A stretch of DNA of 64,000 bases from Ruegeria atlantica. GTDB taxonomy: Bacteria; Pseudomonadota; Alphaproteobacteria; Rhodobacterales; Rhodobacteraceae. The notes beneath the pieces were generated by a model, which worked only from the letters and a program-made list of their open reading frames with translations, did no database searches and was not told where the DNA came from. This document shows positions 9,514 through 18,801 of the stretch, one piece after another (position 1 is the first letter of the stretch; each line of letters starts with the position of its first letter). A program made the position numbers and the translations under genes. The stretch covers positions 682,001 to 746,000 of the forward strand of contig NZ_WQCG01000002.1 in the NCBI RefSeq assembly GCF_013032505.1. The letters run 5' to 3'.

Positions 9514-9963
9514 CGCTCAGCGCGTCAGATGTCGCGGATCAACTTAACAATCAACGCCATGCGATCGATCTTTAGAGCAGCACGCAAGTCGGGACTCAAA
9601 CACAGTGAGCCGGGATTAATCTGGCAACGGAAGACCGGTTTTGGCTGCCATTTCTTAGCTGAAGCAGGTGCGAATGGTTTGGTCCAGTCCAAAGAATGGA
9701 ACCTGAGCAACGTCGCCACCCGAGGCGATTGATACTTCGCTTGGCATGCTGGAAATTGCAGCCGCCACCAAATTGTGCAGCGAAAGCAACCCAATGTACC
9801 ATCTGGCTTCTCGCACCCACGCCCCGGCACACAAAGACCTCGATAGTCGGCGCGAAGTCCCATTCCGAATGACCTGAAAAAACTGACCCGGCTCAAATTA
9901 CCCCAAAAGGCTCAAGGCCTTTGGACCAATCCTGACCGGATCAACACCGCCTTCCGCTCTGGG
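9514..9963. other. 450-base gap with no recognisable gene; possible relic coding sequence
   Basis: It lies between the converging TPR regulator and MDR reductase. Plus-strand codons from about 9716 to 9880 read without a stop (SLGMLEIAAATKL, then NPMYHLASRTHAPAHKDLD), but a TGA just upstream and the lack of a start make this at best a remnant. The minus strand also shows an unconvincing 123-codon frame rich in Arg, Cys and Trp. I assign no gene here. Confidence 0.4.
9903..9924 (-). terminator. Possible hairpin terminator between converging genes
   Basis: CCAAAAGGC and GCCTTTGG pair around a short loop with one bulged A. It is about 40 bases past the stop of the minus-strand MDR reductase. 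There is no clear U-run, so this is tentative. Confidence 0.3.
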
Positions 9964-10995
9964 TCAATCGACCTTTACAACCATTTTGCCAAAATTGTCC
10001 CCGGCCAGCAATTGGTTGAATGCATCCGGAGCATTTTCAAGGCCTTCAACCACATGCTCTTTATACGATATTGAGCCGTCCTTCAGCCATCCTGTCATGT
10101 CCCGAACAAACTCGGCATACACCTCAGGGCCGAAATTGTCGAAAATGATGAAGCCCTGCATTTTGACCTTCATCCGCAACAAGGTACCCATGATCACCGG
10201 GCCCATATCCGGTCCATCCGGCAAGCCCGGCAGATTGTACCAGGCAACGACGCCACAGACGGGAACGCGCGCAAACGGATTCAAAAGCGGTAAGACCGCA
10301 TACAAGACTTTGCCGCCGACATTCTCGAAATAGACATCAATGCCATCAGGGCAAGCGTCGTGCAATTGCGTTGCCAGATCAGTCGCGCGGTGGTCTATAC
10401 ATGCGTCGAACCCAAGGTTCTTTACCACGTGTTCGCATTTTTCCGGGCCACCCGCGATACCGACTACACGACACCCTTTCAGCTTGGCGATCTGACCCAC
10501 GGTTGCCCCAACCGGGCCAGCTGCGGCCGCCACGACAACGGTTTCGCCCGGCTTTGGCTCGCCGATCTTCAGCAACCCCGCATACGCCGTGTAGCCGGGC
10601 ATCCCCAGAATACCCAATGCCCAGGACGGATTATCCGGCGTCTTGCCCAGATTTACGACTTGCTCACCATTTGAGGTTGCATAGTCCTGCCAACCGCTCA
10701 TGTTCAGGACGTAGTCGCCGGCTTCGTACCCTTCGAGGTTTGACGTCACAACCTGCCCCACAACCTGGGCTGTCATAACGCCGCCGATCGCAACGGGCTC
10801 AGCATAGGATTTTGCGTCATTCATCCGACCCCGCATGTAGGGGTCCAGCGACAGGTACACCGTGCGCACCAGCATCTCTCCGTCGCCCGGCGTCGGAATA
10901 TCTGTGGTTTCAAGCCGCAGCGTGTTTTTGTCCGGTTGTCCATTTGGACGTTCAGCAAGAACTATGCGACGGTTGATGTCGGATGCTTGGGGCAT
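9964..10995 (-). CDS. NADP-dependent zinc-independent MDR oxidoreductase (prostaglandin/curcumin reductase type)
   Basis: 343 residues, the usual length. It shows the YLSLDPYMRGRM N-terminal motif of the leukotriene B4 dehydrogenase/CurA group, a nucleotide-binding VVVAAAAGPVGATVGQIAKL stretch, and PVCGVVAWYN followed by MKVKMQGFIIFD near the C-terminus. There are no catalytic-zinc cysteines. These enzymes reduce alkenal/one double bonds with NADPH and are usually detoxification enzymes. ATG 10995 is preceded by AGGAGG; a longer frame upstream is not needed. It stands alone, divergent from the hemerythrin gene. Substrate unknown. Confidence 0.85.
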   Translation of the reverse strand: MPQASDINRRIVLAERPNGQPDKNTLRLETTDIPTPGDGEMLVRTVYLSLDPYMRGRMNDAKSYAEPVAIGGVMTAQVVGQVVTSNLEGYEAGDYVLNMSGWQDYATSNGEQVVNLGKTPDNPSWALGILGMPGYTAYAGLLKIGEPKPGETVVVAAAAGPVGATVGQIAKLKGCRVVGIAGGPEKCEHVVKNLGFDACIDHRATDLATQLHDACPDGIDVYFENVGGKVLYAVLPLLNPFARVPVCGVVAWYNLPGLPDGPDMGPVIMGTLLRMKVKMQGFIIFDNFGPEVYAEFVRDMTGWLKDGSISYKEHVVEGLENAPDAFNQLLAGDNFGKMVVKVD

Positions 10996-11358
10996 TGAAA
11001 CCTCCTGGAAATTGAGTGCAGCGCGGCGCAACCAAGCAAGATTGTCAAAAACTGTCCAGTCAAAAATCCTCGCCCACTGGGGCAATCATCGATTGCAGGG
11101 GGTCCGTTCGCACGCAAAAAATTGGATGGCACGATTCAGATTCCAGATGTGTTAACTGGCACGGACACCTAAAACTCTAACCCTCTATGGTTTTCTCCAT
11201 TGGCGGGCATTTAGATTGTGCGATCGGTCGCCGGTCGCTAGCCAATACCCGGCGCGTCATAAAGCAACTGATGTGCGGTAACAGACACCAACTGTGCACC
11301 CCTGAGCCTAACGTTATGCGCCTTCCGCCCACACATGTTTGCGGAAAGGAGTAAGCTC
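10996..11358. other. Divergent intergenic region of 363 bases, no gene seen
   Basis: It separates the MDR reductase (minus) from the hemerythrin gene (plus) and must hold both promoters. I see no convincing palindrome, structured RNA or small ORF. AAGGAG at 11346-11351 is the ribosome site of the hemerythrin gene. Confidence 0.5.
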
Positions 11359-11925
11359 ATGCTTGATACATACAACATCCGAACCGCCGACATGCCGGGC
11401 GAGATGCAGATCTTGCTCGACCAATATCCTCGCGACAACTGGGAAGCGCATCCCGGCTTCTCGGAGAAAACCCGTCATTGGCTTGCAGCTCACCAGATGT
11501 TTCGACGCCTCGCCCGACTAGTGCGAACCGATGCAGAGGAGTATCTTGAAAAGGGTCTGTCCCCCGAAGAGTATTCGGCGCGACTGTCCTATTATGGAAA
11601 CGCGCTTGTCGCAAACCTGCACGGCCATCACGGTTGGGAAGATCACAGCTACTTCCCTGAACTTTCTGAGGCGGATTCTCGTTTTGACGCCGGTTTGGAG
11701 GTTTTGGAGAAGGACCATGCCGATCTCGATCTGGTCCTTGACCAATACATAAGGACGGCCAATCGTGTGATCAAACTCATTCAGCTGGATGAGGCTCAGG
11801 CCCGATCCGAGGTCGGAACCCTGCACGATACGTCACAGGCCATCGAGGCCTTTCTGAAACGGCACCTGAGCGATGAGGAAGACCTTGCCGTCCCAATCAT
11901 CCTTCACCACCGGCTAAGAGGTTAA
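11359..11925 (+). CDS. Hemerythrin-domain protein
   Basis: 188 residues, all helical in character. Likely diiron ligands are AAHQMFRR, HGHHGWEDHSYFPEL, LEKDHADLDLVLD and the C-terminal HLSDEEDLAVP, giving the spaced His/Glu pattern of the hemerythrin HHE family. ATG 11359 is chosen because AAAGGAG lies upstream; an earlier ATG (11335) has no such site. The gene ends 8 bases before a glutathionyl-hydroquinone reductase, so they probably share a transcript. Such proteins bind O2, NO or iron; a redox-stress role with its neighbour is inferred. Confidence 0.8.
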   Translation: MLDTYNIRTADMPGEMQILLDQYPRDNWEAHPGFSEKTRHWLAAHQMFRRLARLVRTDAEEYLEKGLSPEEYSARLSYYGNALVANLHGHHGWEDHSYFPELSEADSRFDAGLEVLEKDHADLDLVLDQYIRTANRVIKLIQLDEAQARSEVGTLHDTSQAIEAFLKRHLSDEEDLAVPIILHHRLRG

Positions 11926-11933
11926 GGCCAAGC

Positions 11934-12995
11934 ATGACCGATCAATCCAAACAGGAAGATCAGGCGAATGCCGCAGAACGCCGCGCACAAGGAGAGTTCG
12001 TGCGCGGCGTCAGCGGTTTTCGGCATGCGATCGGCGACCCGGAGTTTCCGGCCGAGCCTGGGCGATATCACCTGTTTGTCGCCCTCAATTGCCCGTGGTG
12101 CCATCGGGTGACGCTTGCCCGCAACGTATTGGGACTGCGGGATAGCATTTCGATGGATGTGGCCTTTCCCAATCGCACCACAGAAGACGACCCAGAGGGT
12201 CCGAACAACTGGCAGTTCGCCCCCGAGCTTGTTGCTTCGGCAACGGGGGCGACGTTGCCTGAATGCACCTTGGAAACCGCAACGGGAAAAGGTTTCAGGT
12301 TGGTTCGCGAAATCTATCGGACTGAAGGATCAAAAGAACGTTCAGTTCCGATCCTGTATGACAAAATAGCCGACCGTATCCTCAACAATGAAAGCGCCGA
12401 GATCATTCGAATGCTGAATGGCAATGCGGCGCTGCTGGGCAGTTCCTGCAATGAAGCCAACCGGCCCAACCTATATCCGGATGATCCTGCGATCCGGGCT
12501 GAAATTGACGAACTGAACGAGCAAATCTACGTCGCAATCAACAACGGGGCATACAAGGCCGGGTTCTCGTCTGATCAAAACGTCTATGCCGCCAGTTTCG
12601 GAACTTACTTCAAGACATTGGCGCTGCTGGAAGATCGCTTAGCCAGCGATGGCAGACCTTTTCTAACCGGGGAGCGATTTACAGAAGCCGATCTGCGCCT
12701 TTTCCCGACACTCTACCGCCACGACCCAGTTTACTACGTGCGAATGAAGCTGAACGGCGCCAAGATCCTTGACTACCCGCATCTCTGGCGCTGGCTTTGT
12801 CGTGTCTATGACCTGCCCGGGGTGGCAAACAGCAGTTCACTGGATCACTGCCGACAAGGGTACTTCGGCCGAAGCTGGAATGGTGTTATTCCCGCAGGCC
12901 CGTTTGTTCCCATGGCATATCCCGAAGCTTATAGGCATCCTGAACTGACGGTCCAGCGTGTGACTCCGTCGCTCATTCCCAAGCCAAATGTTTAA
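11934..12995 (+). CDS. Glutathionyl-hydroquinone reductase (ECM4/YqjG-type glutathione S-transferase)
   Basis: 353 residues. NCPWCHRVTLARNVLGL holds the catalytic cysteine in the CPWC motif of Xi-class transferases. The C-terminal all-helical GST domain is present (TEADLRLFPTLYRHDPVYY), with the family tail RQGYFGRSWN followed by IPAGP. The enzyme uses glutathione to reduce glutathionyl-hydroquinones to hydroquinones in the cytoplasm. It sits directly after the hemerythrin gene. Length and motifs agree with the family, so the call is firm; the in vivo quinone is unknown. Confidence 0.88.
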   Translation: MTDQSKQEDQANAAERRAQGEFVRGVSGFRHAIGDPEFPAEPGRYHLFVALNCPWCHRVTLARNVLGLRDSISMDVAFPNRTTEDDPEGPNNWQFAPELVASATGATLPECTLETATGKGFRLVREIYRTEGSKERSVPILYDKIADRILNNESAEIIRMLNGNAALLGSSCNEANRPNLYPDDPAIRAEIDELNEQIYVAINNGAYKAGFSSDQNVYAASFGTYFKTLALLEDRLASDGRPFLTGERFTEADLRLFPTLYRHDPVYYVRMKLNGAKILDYPHLWRWLCRVYDLPGVANSSSLDHCRQGYFGRSWNGVIPAGPFVPMAYPEAYRHPELTVQRVTPSLIPKPNV

Positions 12996-13061
12996 AGCGC
13001 CGAAGTCGCGAAAATATTATAAACTGGCTCAGATGTTACCAACCAAAAGAGGGGTATCGTT

Positions 13062-14138
13062 ATGGGAATTCGACAAACTGAAGGACGCAATCGGCTTTAT
13101 GATAGTGTTCTCGAAACCGTAGGTGACACACCCTGTATCCGGATCAACAGGATCGCCCCATCACATGTCACGGTCTATGTGAAATTCGAGGCTTTCAATC
13201 CCGCGGGTTCGGTCAAGGATCGTCTCGCGCTGAACATTATCGAGGCGGCGGAACGCGACGGGCGACTGAAACCCGGTCAAACCGTTGTCGAGGCCACTTC
13301 TGGTAACACCGGGATCGGCCTTGCGATGGTATGCGCGGCCAAAGGCTATCCGCTTGTCGTGACAATGGCCGACAGCTTCTCGGTCGAGCGTCGTAAGCTG
13401 ATGCGCTTTCTCGGGGCAAAGGTCGTGCTGACCCCACGGGCGCAAAAAGGCTTTGGCATGTATGTCAAAGCCAAGGAACTGGCCGAACAGAATGGATGGT
13501 TTCTGGCGAGCCAATTCGAGACGTCGGCCAATGCCGACATACACGAGAACACCACCGCGCGCGAGATCATGGCAGACTTCGATGGTGAACGGCTGGACTA
13601 TTGGGTCACCGGTTATGGAACTGGCGGAACAATATCGGGTGTCGCACGGGTTCTGCGAAAAGAGCGCCCCAGCACGAAAATCATCCTGACAGAACCTGCC
13701 AACGCCGCGATTGTGTCGTCCGGCTATGTCAACTCCCGCAATGAGGGTCATCAGCCGACTGAAAGTCATCCGAATTTTGAACCACACCCAATCCAGGGCT
13801 GGACCCCAGATTTTATCCCATGGGTTTTACAAGAGGCGATCGATCAGGATTACTACGATGAATTGATCCCTGTCCCTGGTGCCGAGGGGATTGAATGGTC
13901 CAGACGGCTGGCATCAGAGGAAGGGATTTTCACGGGTATATCCGGAGGCTCAACGTTTGCCGTTGCCATGAAAGTCGCCGAACAAGCGCCACAGGGTTCG
14001 GTTCTGCTGGTGATGTTACCAGACACGGGTGAGCGCTATCTTTCCACACCACTGTTTGATGGGATCGAGGAAGACATGACCCAAGACGAGCGTGTGATTT
14101 CGATGTCGACCCCTTCGGCGCAGATGGCTGCCGAATAG
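13062..14138 (+). CDS. PLP-dependent cysteine synthase family protein
   Basis: 358 residues. The PLP lysine lies in NPAGSVKDR; the substrate loop is EATSGNTGIGLAMV; the PLP-phosphate loop is TGYGTGGTISGVARVL; the C-terminal PDTGERYLSTPLF is typical of O-acetylserine sulfhydrylase. It makes cysteine from O-acetylserine and sulfide. It is longer than CysK (about 310), with an extra segment around NSRNEGHQPTESHPNFEPHP, so a related beta-replacement reaction cannot be excluded. GAGGGG precedes the ATG. It is a single gene, 66 bases after the GST gene, with a possible terminator after it. Confidence 0.85.
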   Translation: MGIRQTEGRNRLYDSVLETVGDTPCIRINRIAPSHVTVYVKFEAFNPAGSVKDRLALNIIEAAERDGRLKPGQTVVEATSGNTGIGLAMVCAAKGYPLVVTMADSFSVERRKLMRFLGAKVVLTPRAQKGFGMYVKAKELAEQNGWFLASQFETSANADIHENTTAREIMADFDGERLDYWVTGYGTGGTISGVARVLRKERPSTKIILTEPANAAIVSSGYVNSRNEGHQPTESHPNFEPHPIQGWTPDFIPWVLQEAIDQDYYDELIPVPGAEGIEWSRRLASEEGIFTGISGGSTFAVAMKVAEQAPQGSVLLVMLPDTGERYLSTPLFDGIEEDMTQDERVISMSTPSAQMAAE

Positions 14139-14165
14139 GCAATACACACCACATCCGAGTGCGGT

Positions 14166-14375
14166 TTATGCAACAGCTGTCGGCGGCGAATTGCGTCCCG
14201 ACAGCCTTTTCGCCGCATGTTCCTGATCTTCAGGAAAACAATCCAACATGTGGCCAAGGTCGCGCCACAACCGGTCATCCGCCCGAATTCTCATCGCTAA
14301 ATCAATCATATATGTCACGCCGTTTCTCCAATTTTCAGGCTTGAAGCTTGACTCAACATCCCTCCCTTCGTGCAT
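14166..14375 (-). CDS. Small hypothetical protein
   Basis: 69 residues beginning MHEGRDVESSFKPENWRNGV and continuing IDLAMRIRADDRLWRDLGHM. Amino-acid composition is like that of a folded cytoplasmic protein rather than an antisense shadow, and it fills a stretch that would otherwise be a 300-base gap. No good ribosome site is seen before the ATG at 14375, and an upstream extension in the same frame runs antisense into the AGCS gene. It would be divergent from that symporter. Function unknown. Confidence 0.4.
   Translation of the reverse strand: MHEGRDVESSFKPENWRNGVTYMIDLAMRIRADDRLWRDLGHMLDCFPEDQEHAAKRLSGRNSPPTAVA
14177..14210 (+). terminator. Possible terminator after the cysteine synthase gene
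   Basis: CTGTCGG (14177-14183) and CCGACAG (14198-14204) form a stem with a 14-base loop, followed by CCTTTT. It is 39 bases after the stop of the cysteine synthase gene. The same bases could be the end of a small minus-strand gene, which weakens the call. Confidence 0.4.
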
Positions 14376-14441
14376 GATGAGGATATAAGCATCGTATTTT
14401 AGCTGCTTTTTCGAACGGTCTGAGTTCTCGGGAGGCGGACG

Positions 14442-15881
14442 ATGGAAGCAATTGTTAACGGCATTAACTCTATTCTTTGGAACTACGTCCTGATCTACGG
14501 GCTGCTTGGTGTCGGCGTATTTTTCACCATTCGTCTGGGTGCGCTGCAGTTTCTGCATTTCGGCGAAATGATCCGCGTTCTGACCTCGTCCAAATCCACT
14601 GACAAACGCGGAATTACACCTTTTCAGGCGCTAACCGTAAGTCTTGCATCGCGTGTTGGTACCGGGAACCTAGCCGGTGTCGCGGTGGCTTTGACCTTGG
14701 GCGGCCCCGGCGCAATCTTCTGGATGTGGATTGTGGCCCTCGTCGGAATGGCTACGGCCTATTCCGAAAGCACACTGGCGCAGCTTTACAAGGTTACGTC
14801 CTCAAACGGTCGGTTCCGTGGCGGTCCGGCTTTTTACATGGCCAACGCTCTGAATGCGCCTTGGGCTGGTGTGATCTTTTCGATCTGCCTTATCGTCAGT
14901 TTCGGCCTGGTCTTTGTCGCCGTCCAATCCAACTCGATCGCCGAGGCGTTCGAAGGTGCATTTGGGTTGAACAAATTGATTGCCGGTCTGGCACTGGCTG
15001 CGGCGGCTGCTGTGGTGATCTTCGGCGGTATCAGAACCATCGCGCGATTTGCCGAAATCGTCGTGCCTCTCATGGCGGGGCTGTACCTGTTGCTGGCCTG
15101 TATCGTCGTCATAATGAACCTGCCGCAGGTGCCTGCAATGCTGTGGTCCATCGTTGCTGGAGCTTTTGGTCTTCAGGAAGCAGCAGGTGGTGTCACAGGT
15201 GGTGTGATGGCTGCAGCACTCAACGGCATCAAACGCGGGTTGTTTTCAAACGAGGCGGGCATGGGCTCGGCTCCAAACATCGCAGCTGTTGCCACACCGG
15301 AACCACACCACCCTTCGAGCCAAGGTTTTGTGCAGGCGTTTGGCTGTTTCGTGGATACGATACTGGTCGCCACGGCGACCGCCTTGTTGATCCTGCTCTC
15401 TGGTGCCATCGAACCTGACGGCACCACTGGAATGCGGCTAACTCAAGATGCGGCAGCAATCCATCTGGGTGAAATTGGCCGCCATTTCATCGCGATTGCA
15501 ATCGTGTTTTTTGGGTTCACCTCAATACTGGGCAACTACTCGTACGCGGAAAACGCAATGACGTTTCTGAAGCTGGAAGGCAAAGTGCCCATCTATACCT
15601 TACGTCTGGGCTGTCTTGCCATGGTTGTCTGGGGCGCCGTTCAAGCGGTCAGCACCGTGTTCAATTTTGCGGACGCGGCCATGGGCATAATGGCAACCAT
15701 CAATCTCGTCGCCATAGTGCTGCTATCGGGCACCGTATACAAACTGACCGTGGACTATTTCGCACAGCGCAAGCAGAACCTTGAACCTCGGTTTGTGGCA
15801 AGCAAATTCCCTGAATTTGACAAAGGCGTAGATCACTCGGTCTGGACGGAGGAGGCGCATGCCGAACCCCAGCGTAATTGA
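14442..15881 (+). CDS. AGCS-family sodium:alanine/glycine(/glutamine) symporter
   Basis: 479 residues with about ten or eleven membrane helices. It shows the AGCS signatures [45 protein letters not shown] and [19 protein letters not shown]. The family imports small neutral amino acids with Na+. The ATG follows GGGAGG by 6 bases. The 3' end overlaps the glutaminase gene by 23 bases, which argues that the imported substrate here is glutamine. Inner membrane. Family certain, substrate inferred. Confidence 0.9.
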   Translation: MEAIVNGINSILWNYVLIYGLLGVGVFFTIRLGALQFLHFGEMIRVLTSSKSTDKRGITPFQALTVSLASRVGTGNLAGVAVALTLGGPGAIFWMWIVALVGMATAYSESTLAQLYKVTSSNGRFRGGPAFYMANALNAPWAGVIFSICLIVSFGLVFVAVQSNSIAEAFEGAFGLNKLIAGLALAAAAAVVIFGGIRTIARFAEIVVPLMAGLYLLLACIVVIMNLPQVPAMLWSIVAGAFGLQEAAGGVTGGVMAAALNGIKRGLFSNEAGMGSAPNIAAVATPEPHHPSSQGFVQAFGCFVDTILVATATALLILLSGAIEPDGTTGMRLTQDAAAIHLGEIGRHFIAIAIVFFGFTSILGNYSYAENAMTFLKLEGKVPIYTLRLGCLAMVVWGAVQAVSTVFNFADAAMGIMATINLVAIVLLSGTVYKLTVDYFAQRKQNLEPRFVASKFPEFDKGVDHSVWTEEAHAEPQRN

Positions 15882-16818
15882 AACCGGAGAGCTTCAGGTC
15901 ATTCTGGATGACATCGCAGACCGCGTCGCAGGTATGTCTGACCGCGGGAAGGTTGCCCAGTACATTCCCGAGCTTGCCACGGTTGACCTGAACCAATTCG
16001 GCATCGCCGTCGCGCCCATTAACGGCGTGCCTGTATCGGCCGGAAACGCGGACACGCTGTTTTCGATACAAAGCATCTCAAAGGTCTTTTCGCTGACAGA
16101 AGCCCTTCAACGTGTAGGCGCGACCCTTTGGCAGCGCGTAGGCCGAGAGCCTTCAGGCGATCCGTTCAATTCCATCGTCCAGCTTGAACATGAGCGTGGG
16201 ATTCCGAGAAACCCGTTCATCAACCCCGGCGCCATTGTCGTGGCCGACGTTCTGCTTGAAGATCGAAGCGCAGATGAGGCGGTGAACGACGTACTGAATC
16301 TGTGCCGAACGCTTGCCGAGGATGAGTCGATCCAAGTGGATAAGGCCGTTGCAGAATCAGAGATGCGGACAGGGTCCAGAAATCGGGCACTTGCACATTT
16401 CATGGAAGCCGAGGGCAACCTCAAATCGCCGGTCGAAGAGGTTCTGTCGCTGTATTTCCGCCAATGCAGCATTGCCATGTCGTGTCGTCAGTTGGCGGTG
16501 GCTGGCCGCTATTTGGCCGCTGCGGGTCAGAACCCGGCCGATGGGTCAACCGTGTTGTCCGCACAACGCGCACGCCGAGTGACTGCTCTGATGATGATGT
16601 GCGGTTCTTACGACGCTTCAGGCGAGTTTGCATTCCGCGTTGGGCTGCCCGCCAAAAGCGGTGTCGGAGGTGGTATTCTGTGTATTGTTCCGGGTATCGC
16701 CGCTGTCACAGCCTGGAGCCCGGGGCTGGATGCAAAGGGTAACTCGCATCTGGCCAGCATTGCATTTCAGGAACTGGTTCGTGCGACAGGATGGTCAGTA
16801 TTCGGGCCGAATGTCTGA
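15859..16818 (+). CDS. glsA: Glutaminase
   Basis: 319 residues, the standard length of bacterial GlsA. The serine beta-lactamase-like catalytic motif is QSISKVFSL (nucleophile Ser, Lys three residues on), with further conserved [27 protein letters not shown] and [14 protein letters not shown] segments. It hydrolyses L-glutamine to glutamate and ammonia in the cytoplasm. It starts inside the symporter gene (GGAGGAGG just before the ATG), so import and hydrolysis are coupled. No regulatory RNA is seen upstream of the pair. Confidence 0.92.
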   Translation: MPNPSVIETGELQVILDDIADRVAGMSDRGKVAQYIPELATVDLNQFGIAVAPINGVPVSAGNADTLFSIQSISKVFSLTEALQRVGATLWQRVGREPSGDPFNSIVQLEHERGIPRNPFINPGAIVVADVLLEDRSADEAVNDVLNLCRTLAEDESIQVDKAVAESEMRTGSRNRALAHFMEAEGNLKSPVEEVLSLYFRQCSIAMSCRQLAVAGRYLAAAGQNPADGSTVLSAQRARRVTALMMMCGSYDASGEFAFRVGLPAKSGVGGGILCIVPGIAAVTAWSPGLDAKGNSHLASIAFQELVRATGWSVFGPNV

Positions 16819-17069
16819 CAACCGAAACACTCAGCTCAAATACGCCACCGGGCTCTTTCATTCCGCATGCTTTTTCAAAACCTAAAGGAGTAGGTCCGAA
16901 AGAGGTAGAAACGTGCTGTGAACGTCGGGCTCGATAAAGACGCATGCAAAAAGTTAATTGGCAGTCACTACCCGGATTTCGGCGCGTAGCTTTTCATCGT
17001 CAAATATACTAATGTTTCAATATTATAGTCGAACCGCGCTGTACGGTAGACATACCAGGGGGGACAGAA
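16819..17069. other. Intergenic region upstream of the sulfatase, no gene seen
   Basis: 250 bases. The 3' half is AT-rich (CTAATGTTTCAATATTATAG around 17010-17030), as expected for a promoter. GGGGGGA at 17058-17064 serves as the ribosome site of the sulfatase. No hairpin or ORF stands out. Confidence 0.4.
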
Positions 17070-18737
17070 ATGAATTTGCATTGTTTTATTGTGGTAGTGA
17101 CTAGCCTCGTTGTCTCGTCGGCTGTTGCGCAGGAAAGTCCCATTCAACACGATGCAGAGTTTTACATCCTTCAAGCACAGCATGGCCCGCAATGGGCCAA
17201 GGATGATGCGGCCGTCGACGACGCCCTCGCGTCATTCCGGGAAACGAACAACGGCAAACCACCGAACATTGTCAGCGTATTGATCGATGATATGGGCTTT
17301 GGAGATATGGGAATCCCCGAGTTGAACGCAGTGCGGGGTTACGAAACGCCTAACATCAACGATTTTTCGGATCAGGCCATGAGAATGGTTCGGATGTATA
17401 CCGAACCTTCGTGCACTCCGACCCGCGTAGCCCAAATGACCGGCAGGTTGCCGGTGCGTATGGGCATGGGCGACACGACCGTGGATATCGCCGGCTTTGG
17501 CTTGCCGGGGGATGAGGTAACCTTAGCCGAAGTACTGAAGCAAGCCGGCTACGCCACCAGCCATGTGGGTAAGTGGCACATGGGGGATATCTCGGAAAGC
17601 TGGGCCATGAATCAGGGGTTCGACTATGCTCAGCACGCCATCCATCAGCAGGGGCAACTGACTATTTTCAATGACGACGCGATCAAAGAGCAGGTCTCGG
17701 TAGCGATCCGGGACTTTGATGACAAGTATACACTCGATGGGTGGTTCCGTCCTGATGCCGCTGCGATGATGACCGTGATTGAGGGCGAAACCGATGGACC
17801 AGTCCGCGAAATTCGGATGGAGCCAGGCGAACGCTGGAACGCAGAAAAATATGACGAGATGAACCAGGCGTTTCAGGACAAGACCCTAGAAGAACTGGAA
17901 CGTCTCGCAGGAGGGGACGCCCCATTCTTCCTGCAATACTGGCCGATGATCCCGCTGGACAACACACGCGCCGGACGGTCCGGCCCGGAAAGCGTGAATG
18001 GCGGTCTCTACGTGGACAAAATGCAGTTACTGGACCAATGGCTGGGCGATCTGTTTGGCAGGCTCGATGAACTGGGAATGTCGGAAAACACCGTGGTCGT
18101 CGTCATGGGCGACAATGGTCATTTCACAAAATACGCACCACAATCCGGGTTTACTCCGCTGATCTACGCAGGTGGCAAGGGCGACACGACCGAAGGCGGC
18201 ATCCGTGTCGATGCCTTTATCCGCTGGCCCGGTATGATCGAGGCGGACGGATTGCTCAACAGCATCATCCATGTGTCGGACCTCTACACTACGTTGTCCC
18301 GCTTTGCCGGAGCAGATCAGTACATTCCGCGGGATAGACTGGTAGATGGAGTGGACCAGTCTGCCGCTCTATTGTTTGCAGACGAATCCAAGGCCCGTCG
18401 CGATCACGTCATCGTCTATTCGGTGAACAAGCCCGAGGCGGTCGTGAAAGACCAGCTGAAGTTGAAACTGCCGGGACCTGGGGAAAGCGCAATTCTTGCA
18501 AAGTTCTTTGACCTCTACAGGGACACGCGCGAAGAATACTCGGTCTCGACAGAGGTTGGCGCCTGGGGCGGGCAGGAATTCGCACGCATCCTTGGCCGCC
18601 ATATGGCCCGCAAAGAGAAATTCCCCGACACGGCACCCGCTTATGGCGTGCCCTATGAAGGGATCGACAATTTGCGCCCGGAAACGCAGCAGGCCGTCGA
18701 GGCCTTCATGATAAAGCGCGGCGCGGCGCAGAAATAA
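17070..18737 (+). CDS. Exported type I sulfatase (arylsulfatase-like)
   Basis: 555 residues with a signal peptide (about 1-20, VVSSAVAQ). The mature part starts with PNIVSVLIDDMGFGDMG (metal-binding Asp pair). The sulfatase signature is EPSCTPTRVAQMTGR, in which the Cys is the residue matured to formylglycine, followed by HVGKWHMGD and MGDNGHFTKY. It therefore hydrolyses a sulfate ester in the periplasm. It needs a formylglycine-generating enzyme, which is not in the window. It is preceded by a 250-base gap and followed, after a hairpin, by a DUF3179 gene. Substrate unknown; the alkaline phosphatase superfamily assignment is firm. Confidence 0.88.
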   Translation: MNLHCFIVVVTSLVVSSAVAQESPIQHDAEFYILQAQHGPQWAKDDAAVDDALASFRETNNGKPPNIVSVLIDDMGFGDMGIPELNAVRGYETPNINDFSDQAMRMVRMYTEPSCTPTRVAQMTGRLPVRMGMGDTTVDIAGFGLPGDEVTLAEVLKQAGYATSHVGKWHMGDISESWAMNQGFDYAQHAIHQQGQLTIFNDDAIKEQVSVAIRDFDDKYTLDGWFRPDAAAMMTVIEGETDGPVREIRMEPGERWNAEKYDEMNQAFQDKTLEELERLAGGDAPFFLQYWPMIPLDNTRAGRSGPESVNGGLYVDKMQLLDQWLGDLFGRLDELGMSENTVVVVMGDNGHFTKYAPQSGFTPLIYAGGKGDTTEGGIRVDAFIRWPGMIEADGLLNSIIHVSDLYTTLSRFAGADQYIPRDRLVDGVDQSAALLFADESKARRDHVIVYSVNKPEAVVKDQLKLKLPGPGESAILAKFFDLYRDTREEYSVSTEVGAWGGQEFARILGRHMARKEKFPDTAPAYGVPYEGIDNLRPETQQAVEAFMIKRGAAQK

Positions 18738-18774
18738 GCGCCCTTTGTTCGGGAGATTAACCCCCGAGGCGCTT
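18736..18774 (+). terminator. Hairpin between sulfatase and DUF3179 gene
   Basis: AAGCGCC (18736-18742) pairs with GGCGCTT (18768-18774), and an inner CGGG/CCCG pair extends the stem. Only a short T-run follows, so it may attenuate rather than end transcription. Confidence 0.4.
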
Positions 18775-18801
18775 TGAACTTCGAACTATTGGAATATCCA
18801 C

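Noticed and set aside
9525..9896. 123-codon minus-strand frame after the TPR regulator
   Set aside because: Odd composition (many Arg, Cys, Trp), no motif, no ribosome site; plus-strand relic equally likely.
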